A DNA stretch of 44,539 nt from a bacterium (lineage in GTDB: Bacteria > Zhuqueibacterota > QNDG01 > JABMRT01). Location: contig DSAP01000058.1 of the NCBI GenBank assembly GCA_011046415.1, forward strand, positions 1-44,539. The letters run 5' to 3'. The position numbers and the translations under genes were made by a program. Positions 35,160 through 43,768 of this stretch are shown here, piece after piece. The stretch's first letter is position 1. Every line of letters begins with the position of its first letter. The notes under the pieces are model-generated. The model was given only the letters and a program-made list of their open reading frames with translations. It was not told the origin of the DNA and did not search any database.

Positions 35160-35945
35160 TCATCCCGATTCCTTCCCCGTCCAACGCCAGAAGAGGAGGA
35201 ATGCGCCGGTCACCATTACAAACGCGACTCCGATCCGGATTGGATGGATGAGCGAGTCCGGTTGGAACCATTCCAGCCGGTCCGGGTGGAGATTCAGGAA
35301 CAGAAGGGCGATCCCGTTGGTCGTCATGTGCACGGCCGCGCCGGGGAAAATGCTTGCCGAGCGCCAGGCCATCACGCCGGTCAGGACGCCGAGGATGAAG
35401 ATCTCGATGAGCCACCAGGGGTTGAAATGGAGAAAGGCGAAGATCAGCGCGGCGGAGAGGATCGCCCGGGTGGCATTCCCGGTCCGTTCCAGCACCCCCT
35501 GGAGGAATCCGCGGAAGACCATCTCCTCCCCCAGGCCGGCCACCAACACGACGCTTAGGAAAAGGAGGATCGCCTCGGCGCGGCTTTGCGCGATCAGGTC
35601 CCGGAGCAAACCGTCCAGAATCTCTTTCTGCATGGGAATACGGGCCTGGATCAGGCGATTGAGTTCGTCCGTCAAAATAAACAGGCCGGTCCCGATCGGA
35701 ATGCCGAGCATCCACAGCCGGATCGGAACCGGCCGCCACCGGAATACCGCACGGGAAGAATATCCCCGATACCGGACAAAAAAGACAACCGGGGCCACGA
35801 TCGCCAGTTCCAGGACGAGAAGCCGGAGCTTGCTTTCGAAGGATCCGGAAATCATGAGGAAAACCAGATAGAGTCCGAAGGTGAGCAGGATGAGGTGAAA
35901 CGCCTCGCGTACGGTCGGCAACCGGTAGTCGGGAACCGTCATCAT
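35160..35945 (-). CDS. CPBP-family intramembrane glutamic endopeptidase
   Basis: A 261-aa polytopic membrane protein with about seven helices. All three CPBP/ABI motifs are present: EEMVFRG, FAFLHFNPW and HMTTNGIALL. Members cleave transmembrane substrates, for example in prenyl-protein maturation, immunity or stress signalling. It starts 3 bp after the hisS stop, so it is co-transcribed with hisS; no functional link is evident. Confidence 0.9.
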   Translation of the reverse strand: MMTVPDYRLPTVREAFHLILLTFGLYLVFLMISGSFESKLRLLVLELAIVAPVVFFVRYRGYSSRAVFRWRPVPIRLWMLGIPIGTGLFILTDELNRLIQARIPMQKEILDGLLRDLIAQSRAEAILLFLSVVLVAGLGEEMVFRGFLQGVLERTGNATRAILSAALIFAFLHFNPWWLIEIFILGVLTGVMAWRSASIFPGAAVHMTTNGIALLFLNLHPDRLEWFQPDSLIHPIRIGVAFVMVTGAFLLFWRWTGKESG

Positions 35946-35948
35946 GGG

Positions 35949-37217
35949 TCATCCGGTTCTGGCGGTCAGGAACGCCGGGAGTTCCGAAAGGGGGACCATG
36001 TCCTGGGTTCCGGATTGCATGTGTTTGACCTGTGCTTTTTGGCTGCGGATTTCATCCGAGCCCAGAATCACGGCCAAGGGGATGCCTTTCCGGTCCGCCT
36101 CGCGCAGCTGCGCCTTGAGGCTGCGGCCTCCGAAACCCATCACCGCCTCGACCCCGGCGAGCCGGACCCGGGAGATGAGGGAGACCGCCTCCGCCCTGGC
36201 CGTGTCGTCCAGACACACGAAATAGACTTTCGGCGAGGGGATCGGAGGCACGGAAATCTCATGTGCCTGAAGCGTCAGGACCATCCGTTCGATGCCCGCG
36301 GCGAATCCGACGGCGGGCGTCGGCGGCCCGCCGAGCAGTTCGATGAGGCCGTCGTAACGGCCGCCGCCGCACACGGCGTTCTGTGCGCCGATGCCTTCGG
36401 CCCATACCTCGAACACCGTCTTGGTGTAATAGTCCAGTCCGCGTACGAGCCGGGGATTGACCGTATAGGGTCGGGATAGGGAATCAAGATAACCGCGCAG
36501 TGTCCGGAAATGGTCGCCGCATTCGGCGCACAGGCAGTCTCCGATCGAAGGCGCGGTCTCGATGACGGGCCGGCAGGAGGCGTTCTTGCAGTCGAGAAGG
36601 CGGAGGGGATTCTTTTCGATCCGCGTCCTGCAGTCGTCACAAATCCCGGAGAGACGGCCGCGATAATAGTCTTTCAGTTTCCGGAGATATCCGGGACGGC
36701 AAAGGGGACATCCGATGCTGTTGATCTGGAAATTCAGCTTCCGGAACCCCAGCGCATCGTAGAGATGCCAGGCCGCGGACATGATTTCGAAATCGAGGGC
36801 CGGATCGAGTTCCCCGATCGCCTCCACGTTGAACTGGGTGAACTGTCGGTAACGGCCCGCCTGGGGCCGTTCGTAACGGAACACGGGACCGGCGGACCAC
36901 AGCTTGACCGGCCGGGTCCGACTCGCCATGCCGTTCTGGAGATAGGCGCGCACCACGCCGGCCGTGAATTCGGGCCGCAGCGTCATGGACGATCCGCCCT
37001 TGTCGGAGAAGGTATACATCTCTTTCTCGACGATGTCCGTGCCCTCGCCCACCCCGCGCCGGAACAGCGCCGTCTCCTCGAATATCGGGAGCGTCAGCTT
37101 CTCATATCCGTACAGTTCCGCGACCCGCTGCATCGTGGTCTCGATATGCTTCCAGTACTGCTGCTCTTCCGGAAGCACATCCTTCGTGCCCTTGGGATTT
37201 TGATAAAGCCTGGCCAT
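35949..37217 (-). CDS. hisS: Histidyl-tRNA synthetase
   Basis: A 422-aa class II synthetase. Class motifs and histidine-binding words are present: GTKDVLPEEQ, MTLRPEFTAGVVRA, RYERPQAGRYRQFTQFNVEA, VRGLDYYTKTVFEVW and GGGRYDGLIELLGG. The C-terminal anticodon-binding domain is complete. The middle holds a small zinc-like segment with CPLC and CDDC pairs, as in many bacterial HisRS. It is followed directly by the CPBP protease. Confidence 0.97.
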   Translation of the reverse strand: MARLYQNPKGTKDVLPEEQQYWKHIETTMQRVAELYGYEKLTLPIFEETALFRRGVGEGTDIVEKEMYTFSDKGGSSMTLRPEFTAGVVRAYLQNGMASRTRPVKLWSAGPVFRYERPQAGRYRQFTQFNVEAIGELDPALDFEIMSAAWHLYDALGFRKLNFQINSIGCPLCRPGYLRKLKDYYRGRLSGICDDCRTRIEKNPLRLLDCKNASCRPVIETAPSIGDCLCAECGDHFRTLRGYLDSLSRPYTVNPRLVRGLDYYTKTVFEVWAEGIGAQNAVCGGGRYDGLIELLGGPPTPAVGFAAGIERMVLTLQAHEISVPPIPSPKVYFVCLDDTARAEAVSLISRVRLAGVEAVMGFGGRSLKAQLREADRKGIPLAVILGSDEIRSQKAQVKHMQSGTQDMVPLSELPAFLTARTG

Positions 37218-37245
37218 AAACTCGTTTCGGTTTACCTGATTATTC

Positions 37246-37270
37246 CTGCTTTCTGCTTCCTGCTTTCTCC
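37246..37270. repeat. CTGCTTTC-type short intergenic repeat
   Basis: The segment upstream of hisS holds three near-tandem copies of CTGCTT(T)C (CTGCTTTCTGCTTCCTGC and onward). Such low-complexity strings recur between genes in some uncultured FCB genomes. No function is assigned. Confidence 0.45.
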
Positions 37271-37314
37271 AGATTTCTTCGCTTCGCGGATCACCCGACC
37301 GGCAACATCTCCTT

Positions 37315-37400
37315 ATATATGATCCATCATCTGCCGCTGGATCCGGACCGCCTCTTCATATATGATCCATCATCTGCCGCTGGATCCGGACCGCCTCTTC
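37315..37400. repeat. Perfect 43-bp tandem duplication at the 3' end of the DUF2007 gene
   Basis: Positions 37315-37357 and 37358-37400 are identical. The right copy encodes the last codons of the DUF2007 gene and supplies most of its stop (TGA at 37358-37356 spans the junction). The left copy lies beyond the stop; in the unduplicated state the gene would have ended with TAA after the same residues. Confidence 0.93.
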
Positions 37401-37694
37401 GAGCGCGTCTTCCGGGACGAAGATTCGGACGCCCCGGTTCGCGGGACCCGTGCCGGATATGCCGTACGAATCGATCAGGCCGTCCGAACGCAGATAGCAG
37501 GGGATGCCTTCCTGGTCGAGTACCTCACGCACCATCTCCGCATATACCCGGCCCGGCAGCCCGGGCAGGGGCACGAACCGGAGGCCGGACACCGGTTTGT
37601 CATGCGGCAGGGCCTCGACCAGATCGGTATCGCAGTCCGGACAGCGGGTCGAACCGGCCGTGTATTCGTATCGACACTCGGGACAAAAAGGCAT
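37356..37694 (-). CDS. Zinc-ribbon plus DUF2007-domain protein
   Basis: A 112-aa protein. The N-terminus is a zinc ribbon (MPFCPECRYEY and RCPDCDTDL). The remainder is a DUF2007-like 'putative signal transducing' domain (MVREVLDQEGIPCYLRSD and VRIFVPEDALEEA). The ATG at 37694 follows a strong GGAGG site. Function unknown. The gene's 3' end is tandemly duplicated. Upstream lies the long gap with a candidate RNA. Confidence 0.8.
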   Translation of the reverse strand: MPFCPECRYEYTAGSTRCPDCDTDLVEALPHDKPVSGLRFVPLPGLPGRVYAEMVREVLDQEGIPCYLRSDGLIDSYGISGTGPANRGVRIFVPEDALEEAVRIQRQMMDHI

Positions 37695-37842
37695 TTCCGC
37701 CTCCCTCCGCACGGATTGAATCTTTAATTTACACGGTTTGGTAAAAGATGCAATCGATTTTTCGAATTGTACAGATCAATTCCTCACAAAAATAAAATCC
37801 GGTATCATCGTACAAATTATAATCAAAAAAATCATTTGACAA

Positions 37843-37863
37843 TCCGTGACAATTTTTCACGGA
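37843..37863. promoter_or_regulatory. Operator-like inverted repeat
   Basis: A perfect 7-bp inverted repeat TCCGTGA-N7-TCACGGA sits directly after a TTGACA hexamer (37836-37841, plus strand) and overlaps two copies of TGACAAT ten bases apart. It could bind a dimeric regulator controlling either the plus-strand RNA or the minus-strand DUF2007 gene. Confidence 0.4.
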
Positions 37864-37899
37864 ATCATGACACTCCGTCGCGGGATTTTTCCTATCCTG

Positions 37900-38030
37900 A
37901 TTTAAGCGATCTTCCTTCAGGGAGGGTCGTATACCTCTCTTTTTTCTTCAACACCGATACCGGGTGCCTGCTTTCCAGAGACATGCACCTCCTCCGAATC
38001 GGCCGGATCAAACGATCCGGCCTCTTTTTT
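37900..38030 (+). ncRNA. Candidate small structured RNA ending in an intrinsic terminator
   Basis: No ORF of note lies upstream of a strong plus-strand terminator, so something non-coding is probably transcribed. Predicted by eye: an 8-bp hairpin GATCTTCC/GGAGGGTC with loop TTCAG (37908-37928); a U-rich single-stranded stretch; a stem GGTGC/GCACC (37963-37967 with 37985-37989) topped by CTG/CAG; then the terminator. The 5' end is not known. It matches no RNA family I recognise (not tmRNA, SRP, RNase P or 6S by eye). Confidence 0.4.
38001..38030 (+). terminator. Plus-strand intrinsic terminator
   Basis: A perfect 9-bp stem GGCCGGATC/GATCCGGCC with loop AAAC is followed by TCTTTTTT. The T tract is only on the plus strand, so it does not serve the minus-strand OPT gene. 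Confidence 0.85.
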
Positions 38031-38147
38031 CCTGAGGGACAAGACCACTTTCATTTTCACTGCAGGCGTTCGAAATGGGAGGCGCCGAAAACTCCGGTCG
38101 CTCTCAACTCACCGGAATAGCCATTCGACGATTGGGATCGTGATCTT

Positions 38148-40094
38148 TCACCCCCTCCCCCTCGCCGCCACCCGGTACAAATACCATCCCAATGCGGCGA
38201 ACACGACGGCCGAGACCGCCTGCCCCATCCAGGGTTGGGGATAGGCGACTTCGAGAAATCTGGGCGACCGGGAAAGGATCACCGCGATGACCGCGATCAC
38301 CACGCCCATGAGTCCTTCGCCCGCGATGAATCCCGATCCGAGCAGGATGCCCTGATCTTTCCCTTTTTCCCGCTCATCCTGACGCGAAGCGTATTTCCGG
38401 TCCACGAAATGCCTGAGCAACCCGCCGAGGAACACCGGGGTCATCGTATAGAGCGGAAGATACACCCCCACCGCGAACGGCAGCGGGGGGATTTTCAAAA
38501 AAAGGACGAGGACGGAGAGCGCGGCCCCGATTCCGACCAGATCCCATCTCAGATTGCCGTCGAGCACGCCGTCGAGCACGGTCTTCATGAGCGTCGCCTG
38601 GGGCGCCGGAAGGGCGTCCGTCCCGAAACCGTAGGCCTTGCCGAGATAAAAGACCGAGAGGCAGACGAAGAAGGCCGAACCGATCGCGCCGATCATCTCG
38701 CCGATCTGCTGTTTCCGCGGGGTGGCGCCGAGTAGGAATCCGGTTTTCAGATCCTGCGAGATATCCCCGGAAATGGAGGCGGCGATGCACACCACCGTGC
38801 CGATGGTCAGCGCCGTGATCTTCCCCGTCAGGTCCGTCCAGCCCAGCAGCTTGAAAATCAGCCCCGTGCCGAGAAGCGTCACGATCGCCATGCCGGACGT
38901 GGGATTGGAAGAGACCCCGATCAGTCCCACGATGCGTGAGGAGACCGTGACGAAACAGAAGGCGAAAAAAGCGATCGCCACGGCGCTGATCAGCCGCATC
39001 AGCAAAGAGGTGTGTGTGCCGATGATGCCCGGGACGAGGGTGAGAATCAGGATCACCGCTGCGACACCGAAAAGGACGATGCGGACGGGCAGGTCGTTCT
39101 CCGTCCGTTTTTTCCCCTCCCCGATCATCCCCGCGCTCGACCGCAACTCTTTCAGCCCGATTTTGAGGGAGTCGGCCATCGTGGGGATGGAACGGGCGAC
39201 CGTGATCAGCCCCGCGCACGCCACCGCCCCCGCCCCGATGATCCGGATATACCCTTCCCAGATTTCCCGGGCGGACAGCTGTCCGATGGTCGTGAAGGAT
39301 GGATCCAGGCCTCTCGAACGCAGATACTCCAGCGTGGTCGGCCAGATTTCCATGCCGCCGAACCGCCAGGCGATGAAAGGGATGAGGACGACCCAGGAGA
39401 TGAGCCCGCCGCCGACCATGATCGCGCCGATGCGCCGGCCGAGTATGTATCCGACGCCGAGCAGCGCCGGCGTCGTCTCCACGCCCACCTCGGCCCGCGG
39501 CAGAACCGGCAGCCGGATGTTCAGCTTCGCGGGCCATAGATAGAGGAGAGAGATCAACCCCTTGTACAGTGCGCCGATGCCCAGTCCTTTGAATACATAC
39601 CCGGCCGTGGAACCGCCCTCATTGGCCGCGACGAGGACCTCGGCGCTCGCCGTGCCTTCGGGATAGGGCAGGTTCCTGTGTTCTTTCACGATCAAAAAGC
39701 CGCGCAGGGGGATCATGAACAGGACGCCGAGCAATCCACCGCACATCGCGAGCAGGGTCATCTGCCAGAGCGGCGCGTCGTATCCCCAGATGAAGAGGGC
39801 CGGAATCGTGAAGATGATCCCGGACGCGAGCGATGAACTGGCCGATCCGGTCGTCTGCGAGATGTTGCATTCGAGGAGGGTCGCCTTTCCGAAAACCGGT
39901 GAAAGGATGCGGAATATCGCGACCGAGACGACGGCCAGCGGGATCGCGGTCGAAATCGTGAGCCCCACGCGCAGCCCGAGATAGGCGTTGGCGCTTCCGA
40001 AGACCGCGCCGAGCAACACGCCCATAATCACGGTCTTGAAATTGAAATCCCGCATGATTTGATCGTCCGGAATGAAGGGGCTGTGTTCTCGCAT
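38148..40094 (-). CDS. OPT-family (oligopeptide/metal-chelate) transporter
   Basis: A 648-aa polytopic membrane protein with about 15 hydrophobic segments. Family words are VIMGVLLGAVFGSANAYLGL, NISQTTGSASSSLASG, LPYPEGTASAEVL and ISGDISQDLKTGFLLGATP. The ATG at 40094 follows GGAG; the longer open frame is not supported. Bacterial OPT proteins import peptides or metal chelates. No substrate-binding or ATPase partner is needed or seen. The plus-strand membrane protein gene starts 108 bp away. Confidence 0.93.
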   Translation of the reverse strand: MREHSPFIPDDQIMRDFNFKTVIMGVLLGAVFGSANAYLGLRVGLTISTAIPLAVVSVAIFRILSPVFGKATLLECNISQTTGSASSSLASGIIFTIPALFIWGYDAPLWQMTLLAMCGGLLGVLFMIPLRGFLIVKEHRNLPYPEGTASAEVLVAANEGGSTAGYVFKGLGIGALYKGLISLLYLWPAKLNIRLPVLPRAEVGVETTPALLGVGYILGRRIGAIMVGGGLISWVVLIPFIAWRFGGMEIWPTTLEYLRSRGLDPSFTTIGQLSAREIWEGYIRIIGAGAVACAGLITVARSIPTMADSLKIGLKELRSSAGMIGEGKKRTENDLPVRIVLFGVAAVILILTLVPGIIGTHTSLLMRLISAVAIAFFAFCFVTVSSRIVGLIGVSSNPTSGMAIVTLLGTGLIFKLLGWTDLTGKITALTIGTVVCIAASISGDISQDLKTGFLLGATPRKQQIGEMIGAIGSAFFVCLSVFYLGKAYGFGTDALPAPQATLMKTVLDGVLDGNLRWDLVGIGAALSVLVLFLKIPPLPFAVGVYLPLYTMTPVFLGGLLRHFVDRKYASRQDEREKGKDQGILLGSGFIAGEGLMGVVIAVIAVILSRSPRFLEVAYPQPWMGQAVSAVVFAALGWYLYRVAARGRG

Positions 40095-40202
40095 AAAGGT
40101 TGCTCCTGAAAAACAAAGGCGTTTGTCCCCGCACAAATCTTTCGTATATTTGAATCGTTGGACACAAATACGTGATTTTTTTCTTAAAATGCAAGGGTTT
40201 CC

Positions 40203-40532
40203 ATGTTCGGCATAATCCACTACATCCTGCATGCACACTGGATTTCATGGATCATGCATTTGATCGGCTTTTTCTTGATTGTCCGCTTCAGCGGAATCAA
40301 AACTGCATGGGCCGTGGGCTTTGTGTTCGCGATAGAAATCTGGCAAATGCTGGACTGGAGTTTGAAGGATCCCCTGCGCTGGTGGCGTATGCCGGACACC
40401 TATATTGATGTCGCCGCCGGGATTCTGGGCGTTATTCTGGGCAGGATATTCTTGATAAAAAGCCTGCAAAAAAATCGTCGATGGGGGATCAGGGACCAAC
40501 CGCTAACCTCAGACCATGAAACACTTATTTGA
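40203..40532 (+). CDS. Small VanZ-like membrane protein
   Basis: A 109-aa protein with three hydrophobic helices. The acidic/aromatic pattern EIWQMLDW...DTYIDVAAGILGVILG recalls VanZ-like proteins. An AAGGG site precedes the ATG. It lies 12 bp before the metallopeptidase gene and is probably co-transcribed with it. Function unknown. Confidence 0.6.
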   Translation: MFGIIHYILHAHWISWIMHLIGFFLIVRFSGIKTAWAVGFVFAIEIWQMLDWSLKDPLRWWRMPDTYIDVAAGILGVILGRIFLIKSLQKNRRWGIRDQPLTSDHETLI

Positions 40533-40544
40533 AGGAGGTCTTCC

Positions 40545-42611
40545 ATGAAAACAGGACTATATATTTTGTTGACAGGACTGGGAATCATGATTTCCTGCAG
40601 TCAAAAATCCGGAGGCAAAATGATCGTCATCTCGGAAGCCGTCATCAATCGGACCATTGAAGATCTCGCACAAAAACACGGATCCGAACCGGATATAAAG
40701 GATCGCATCGAGATCGGTGTGCGTCAGACCGCGAGTCTCTGGCAGAAATCCGATGGCTCCGAAGAAGCTTTTAATCGGTATTGCCTGGACCATTTCATCG
40801 CCGACCCGGAAAAACTCGGACGGACGCGCGAGCGGTTCGAAAAGAACCTGGAATCCATCGACGGTCATTTCCTCGAAATCACCCGCGATCTCATGGAACC
40901 CATGGATCTGGATCTGGGGCCCATGCTTCCCGTGGATTATCAGTTCGCGGAATATTCCCCCTGGACGCATCTGTCCGATGACCTGTTCCGGACCGGAACG
41001 GCCTTCTCCGCGCTCCTCAATTTCAGGCTTTATCCGCTGGAAGAGCGGCTGAAACTCGGTCCGGCGTGGACGCGTGAAGACTGGGCCCGCGCCCGGCTGG
41101 CCGAACGTTTTTCCGCCCGCGTGCCCGCGGAAGTCCGGCAATCCCTGAACACGGCCTATGTGAGGGCCGAGGATTATATTGCGAATTACAATATCTGGAT
41201 GCATCATGTGTTGACCTGGGACGGCAGGCGTATCTTCCCCGAAAACCTCAAGCTGATCAGCCACTGGGGGCTCCGGGACGAACTCAGGGGCCGGTACGCC
41301 GATCCCGGGGGCGAGGAACGGCAGGAGCTCATCCGGCTGATCATGGAGAAAATCATCCGCCAGGAAATCCCGCAGGCCGCGATCGACAATCCGGCTGTGG
41401 ACTGGCAGCTGACGGACAACTCCGTCACGGCCACGACGGCCGAATCCGGCCGGGAAAAGCCCGAGAAAGTGGACGGCGGACGCGAACCGGACACCCGTTA
41501 CCGGCATCTCCTGAATGTCTTCCAGGCGGAACGCCTCGCCGATCCCTGGTATCCGACCCTGCCGTCCAAGATCGACCGGCGGTTCAAGAGAGACCGTGAA
41601 ATTCCCGAAGAAACGGTGGAGGCGCTCTTCGTCTCTCTTCTCTCCTCTGACGAATTCAAACAGACCGGACGGCTGGTATCCGCGCGTCTCGGCCGCCCGC
41701 TGAAACCCTTCGACATCTGGTACAACGGATTCAAGGCGGCGGGCGCGTATCCGGAGGCGGAACTCGACCGGATCGTCTCCAGGAAGTATCCGGACATCCG
41801 GTCCTTCCAGGACGACATCCCGGACATGCTCCGGAAACTCGGATTCGACAGGAAAACGGCGGATTTCATCGGATCGAAAATCGTGGTGGATCCGGCCCGC
41901 GGCGCGGGCCACGCCATGGGCGCGCAGCGCCGCGCGGACAACGCCCACCTGCGCACGCGCGTCCCGCCCGGCGGCATGGATTACAAGGGATACAACATCG
42001 CATGCCATGAACTCGGACACAATGTCGAACAGGTGTTGTCCCTCAACAAGGTCGATCACACCCTGCTTGCGGGCGTGCCGAACACGGCCTTCACCGAGGC
42101 GTTCGCCTTCATCTTCCAGGCGCGGGATCTGGAACTGCTCGGCCTGAAACCGGAAAACGGGAAACAAGACGGACTGAGAATTCTGAACCGTTTCTGGTCC
42201 GCCTGTGAAATCGCGGGCGTCTCCCTGGTGGACATGAAGGTCTGGAGATGGATGTACGAAAACCCGAAAGCCGGGCCGGAAGAACTCCGGGAGGCCGTCA
42301 TCCGCATCGCGAAGGAGGTGTGGAATACCTATTTCACGCCGGTTTTCGGCGAGGAGGACGTCATCCTGCTCGCGGTGTATTCCCACATGATCAACGGCGG
42401 CATGTACCTGCCGGATTATCCGCTCGGATACATCATCGCCCATCAGATCGAGTCGTATCTGAAAGACAGGAACCTGGGGCGGGAAATGGAACGCATGTGC
42501 GTCCTCGGCGCCGTCACCCCGGATGCGTGGATGCAGGAGGCGGTGGGCGGTCCGATCTCCACCGAGCCGATGCGGGAGGATGTGGGAAGGATCATAAAAA
42601 CCATCAAATAG
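40545..42611 (+). CDS. M3-like zinc metallopeptidase, predicted lipoprotein
   Basis: A 688-aa protein. The N-terminal signal ends in a lipobox-like MISC, so it is probably a membrane-anchored lipoprotein. The zinc site HELGH (His488, Glu489, His492) is followed by a third ligand Glu518 in [10 protein letters not shown], 25 residues between, the spacing of M3 oligopeptidases. The rest is helical and diverged. It would cleave peptides in the periplasm. An AAGGAGG site precedes the ATG. It lies between the small membrane protein and nikR and faces the OPT gene divergently, which suggests a peptide or metal-linked role. Confidence 0.83.
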   Translation: MKTGLYILLTGLGIMISCSQKSGGKMIVISEAVINRTIEDLAQKHGSEPDIKDRIEIGVRQTASLWQKSDGSEEAFNRYCLDHFIADPEKLGRTRERFEKNLESIDGHFLEITRDLMEPMDLDLGPMLPVDYQFAEYSPWTHLSDDLFRTGTAFSALLNFRLYPLEERLKLGPAWTREDWARARLAERFSARVPAEVRQSLNTAYVRAEDYIANYNIWMHHVLTWDGRRIFPENLKLISHWGLRDELRGRYADPGGEERQELIRLIMEKIIRQEIPQAAIDNPAVDWQLTDNSVTATTAESGREKPEKVDGGREPDTRYRHLLNVFQAERLADPWYPTLPSKIDRRFKRDREIPEETVEALFVSLLSSDEFKQTGRLVSARLGRPLKPFDIWYNGFKAAGAYPEAELDRIVSRKYPDIRSFQDDIPDMLRKLGFDRKTADFIGSKIVVDPARGAGHAMGAQRRADNAHLRTRVPPGGMDYKGYNIACHELGHNVEQVLSLNKVDHTLLAGVPNTAFTEAFAFIFQARDLELLGLKPENGKQDGLRILNRFWSACEIAGVSLVDMKVWRWMYENPKAGPEELREAVIRIAKEVWNTYFTPVFGEEDVILLAVYSHMINGGMYLPDYPLGYIIAHQIESYLKDRNLGREMERMCVLGAVTPDAWMQEAVGGPISTEPMREDVGRIIKTIK

Positions 42612-42648
42612 ACCGGATGGATCCGGCGGCTCGGGGAAGGATGATAAA

Positions 42649-43065
42649 ATGGGACGGATCACCCGTTTCGGCATTTCCATGGATGAATCGCTGCTGGAGC
42701 GTTTCGATGAGTACCTCCGGGAACACGGATATCAGAACCGGTCGGAGGCGATCCGCGATCTGGTCCGCGACCGCCTGGTCGTGGATGAATGGCGGCATTC
42801 GGACAAGGAAACCGTCGGGACGATCACGCTGATCTATGACCATCACCGGCGGGATCTGACGGACAAACTCACCCGCCATCAGCACGAGGAACACGATGTC
42901 GTGATCTCGACCCTCCACGTCCATCTGGACCACCACAACTGCCTGGAAGTCCTCGCCGTCCGGGGCAGGGCATCGGCCATCCGCCATATGGCGGACAAGC
43001 TGATCAGCACCAAGGGGGTGAAACACGGCAAGCTGGTGATGACATCGACGGGGAAGGATTTGTGA
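42649..43065 (+). CDS. nikR: Nickel-responsive transcriptional regulator NikR
   Basis: A 138-aa repressor with an N-terminal ribbon-helix-helix DNA-binding domain ([29 protein letters not shown]) and a C-terminal ACT-like nickel domain. The four nickel ligands of the E. coli protein are matched by His79, His90, His92 and Cys98 ([19 protein letters not shown]). It ends [17 protein letters not shown] as in the family. No nik transporter, urease or hydrogenase gene is in the window. The nearest transporter is the OPT gene. The 3' 56 bp of the gene are repeated at 43769-43824. Confidence 0.95.
   Translation: MGRITRFGISMDESLLERFDEYLREHGYQNRSEAIRDLVRDRLVVDEWRHSDKETVGTITLIYDHHRRDLTDKLTRHQHEEHDVVISTLHVHLDHHNCLEVLAVRGRASAIRHMADKLISTKGVKHGKLVMTSTGKDL
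43001..43056 (+). repeat. Direct repeat, left copy (nikR 3' end)
   Basis: Fifty-six bp of the nikR 3' end, from TGATCAGCACC to GACGGGGAAG, matching 43769-43824 with a single mismatch. The two copies flank the AT-rich toxin-antitoxin cassette. Confidence 0.95.
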
Positions 43066-43073
43066 TGATACTG

Positions 43074-43415
43074 TTATTTAGTTGAGGGGATCATTTTCCG
43101 TAGTTGATTTGCTAAAACGGGTATATCGATTTGAACCGTATCCCAAACCCGTTCAATATCAATATCAAAATACACATGAATCAACCTGTTTCTCATGCCG
43201 ATGATCTCCAACCAGGGGACATGAGAATATTCATCCTATATTTCCTGGGATACCCTGGATGCGGCTTCGCCAATAATTTCGATGAGTTTGATTATGGATA
43301 AAGTCAGTTGGCGATTTTGAAAAAGATCGTCGAGTGTTTTGTTATGGATAAATGATTGTATCTCCTCAATCGCATCCACAATGTGCCGTAAACGGATCAC
43401 GTCATTCGGATTCAT
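43074..43415 (-). pseudogene. hepT: HepT-type HEPN toxin gene interrupted by an in-frame TAG
   Basis: Read through one amber codon, the minus strand encodes 113 residues of a DUF86/HepT toxin. The first part is MNPNDVIRLRHIVDAIEEI...IIGEAASRVSQEI. A TAG follows (43238-43236), and the same frame goes on DEYSHVPWLEIIGMRNRLIH and VYFDIDIERVWDTVQ to a TAA at 43076-43074. The catalytic R-x4-H motif (RNRLIH) lies after the TAG, so the truncated product of 60 residues would be inactive. Family length is about 110-115, so nothing else is missing. The start ATG (43415) overlaps the antitoxin gene by 14 nt, as usual for this pair. Confidence 0.88.
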
Positions 43416-43701
43416 ATTGTACCTGCGCTTCATTGAGCACATCTTCTCTAAAATATCGACTGAGTTCCGCAGGTGTTCTCAAATCGACTTTCCGATTAAA
43501 GAGTTGTGTCAACTCCATTTCCATTCTGGCCATTGACAGAAATCCAATGCGCTTGTCAGGATTGAACTCGACAAGAATGTCAATATCACTCCCTTCTTGA
43601 AAATCGTCTCTCAAGATTGAACCGAATACAGATAGTTTTCGAATTCCATTTTTTTTACAAAAAGCTTTCAGAATAGGCCGTTGAACAGAGATTGGATTCA
43701 T
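43402..43701 (-). CDS. mntA: MntA-type antitoxin, minimal nucleotidyltransferase
   Basis: A 99-aa minimal nucleotidyltransferase. The catalytic motif GS-x10-DxD is intact (FGSILRDDFQEGSDIDILVEF, read here as FGS then DIDILVEF). The C-terminus PAELSRYFREDVLNEAQVQYE is typical of MntA partners of HepT. Known MntA proteins inactivate HepT by adding AMP to a Tyr near its R-x4-H motif. The ATG is at 43701. Low GC compared with nikR suggests horizontal gain. Confidence 0.9.
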   Translation of the reverse strand: MNPISVQRPILKAFCKKNGIRKLSVFGSILRDDFQEGSDIDILVEFNPDKRIGFLSMARMEMELTQLFNRKVDLRTPAELSRYFREDVLNEAQVQYESE

Positions 43702-43768
43702 CGCGACACCATAATTTTATGATCTATACACCGGTAAGTTAATTCTGTCTTTGAACAATGTCAAGCTT

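Larger units (their letters stand above)
37695..38147. other. 453-bp intergenic region with operator-like repeats and a candidate RNA
   Basis: No protein gene was found here. From left to right: an AT-rich stretch (37730-37835) with a TATAAT/ATTATA element at 37816-37823; two TGACAAT words (37837 and 37847); an inverted repeat TCCGTGA/TCACGGA (37843-37863); a hairpin at 37908-37928; a second stem-loop at 37963-37989; and a plus-strand intrinsic terminator (38001-38030). The region separates the start of the DUF2007 gene from the end of the OPT gene. Confidence 0.7.

Noticed and set aside
35032-35952. A 306-codon minus-strand frame overlapping the CPBP protease in another frame
   Set aside because: Arg/Pro/Gly-rich composition typical of a shadow frame. 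The CPBP motifs are in the other frame.
37836-37841. TTGACA as the -35 box of the candidate RNA
   Set aside because: No acceptable -10 hexamer lies 16-18 bp downstream, so the promoter of the RNA remains unplaced.
40557-42680. A 707-codon open frame on the minus strand opposite the metallopeptidase
   Set aside because: It mirrors the plus-strand gene, whose HELGH zinc site, lipoprotein signal and ribosome site are clear. The antisense protein shows no family motif.
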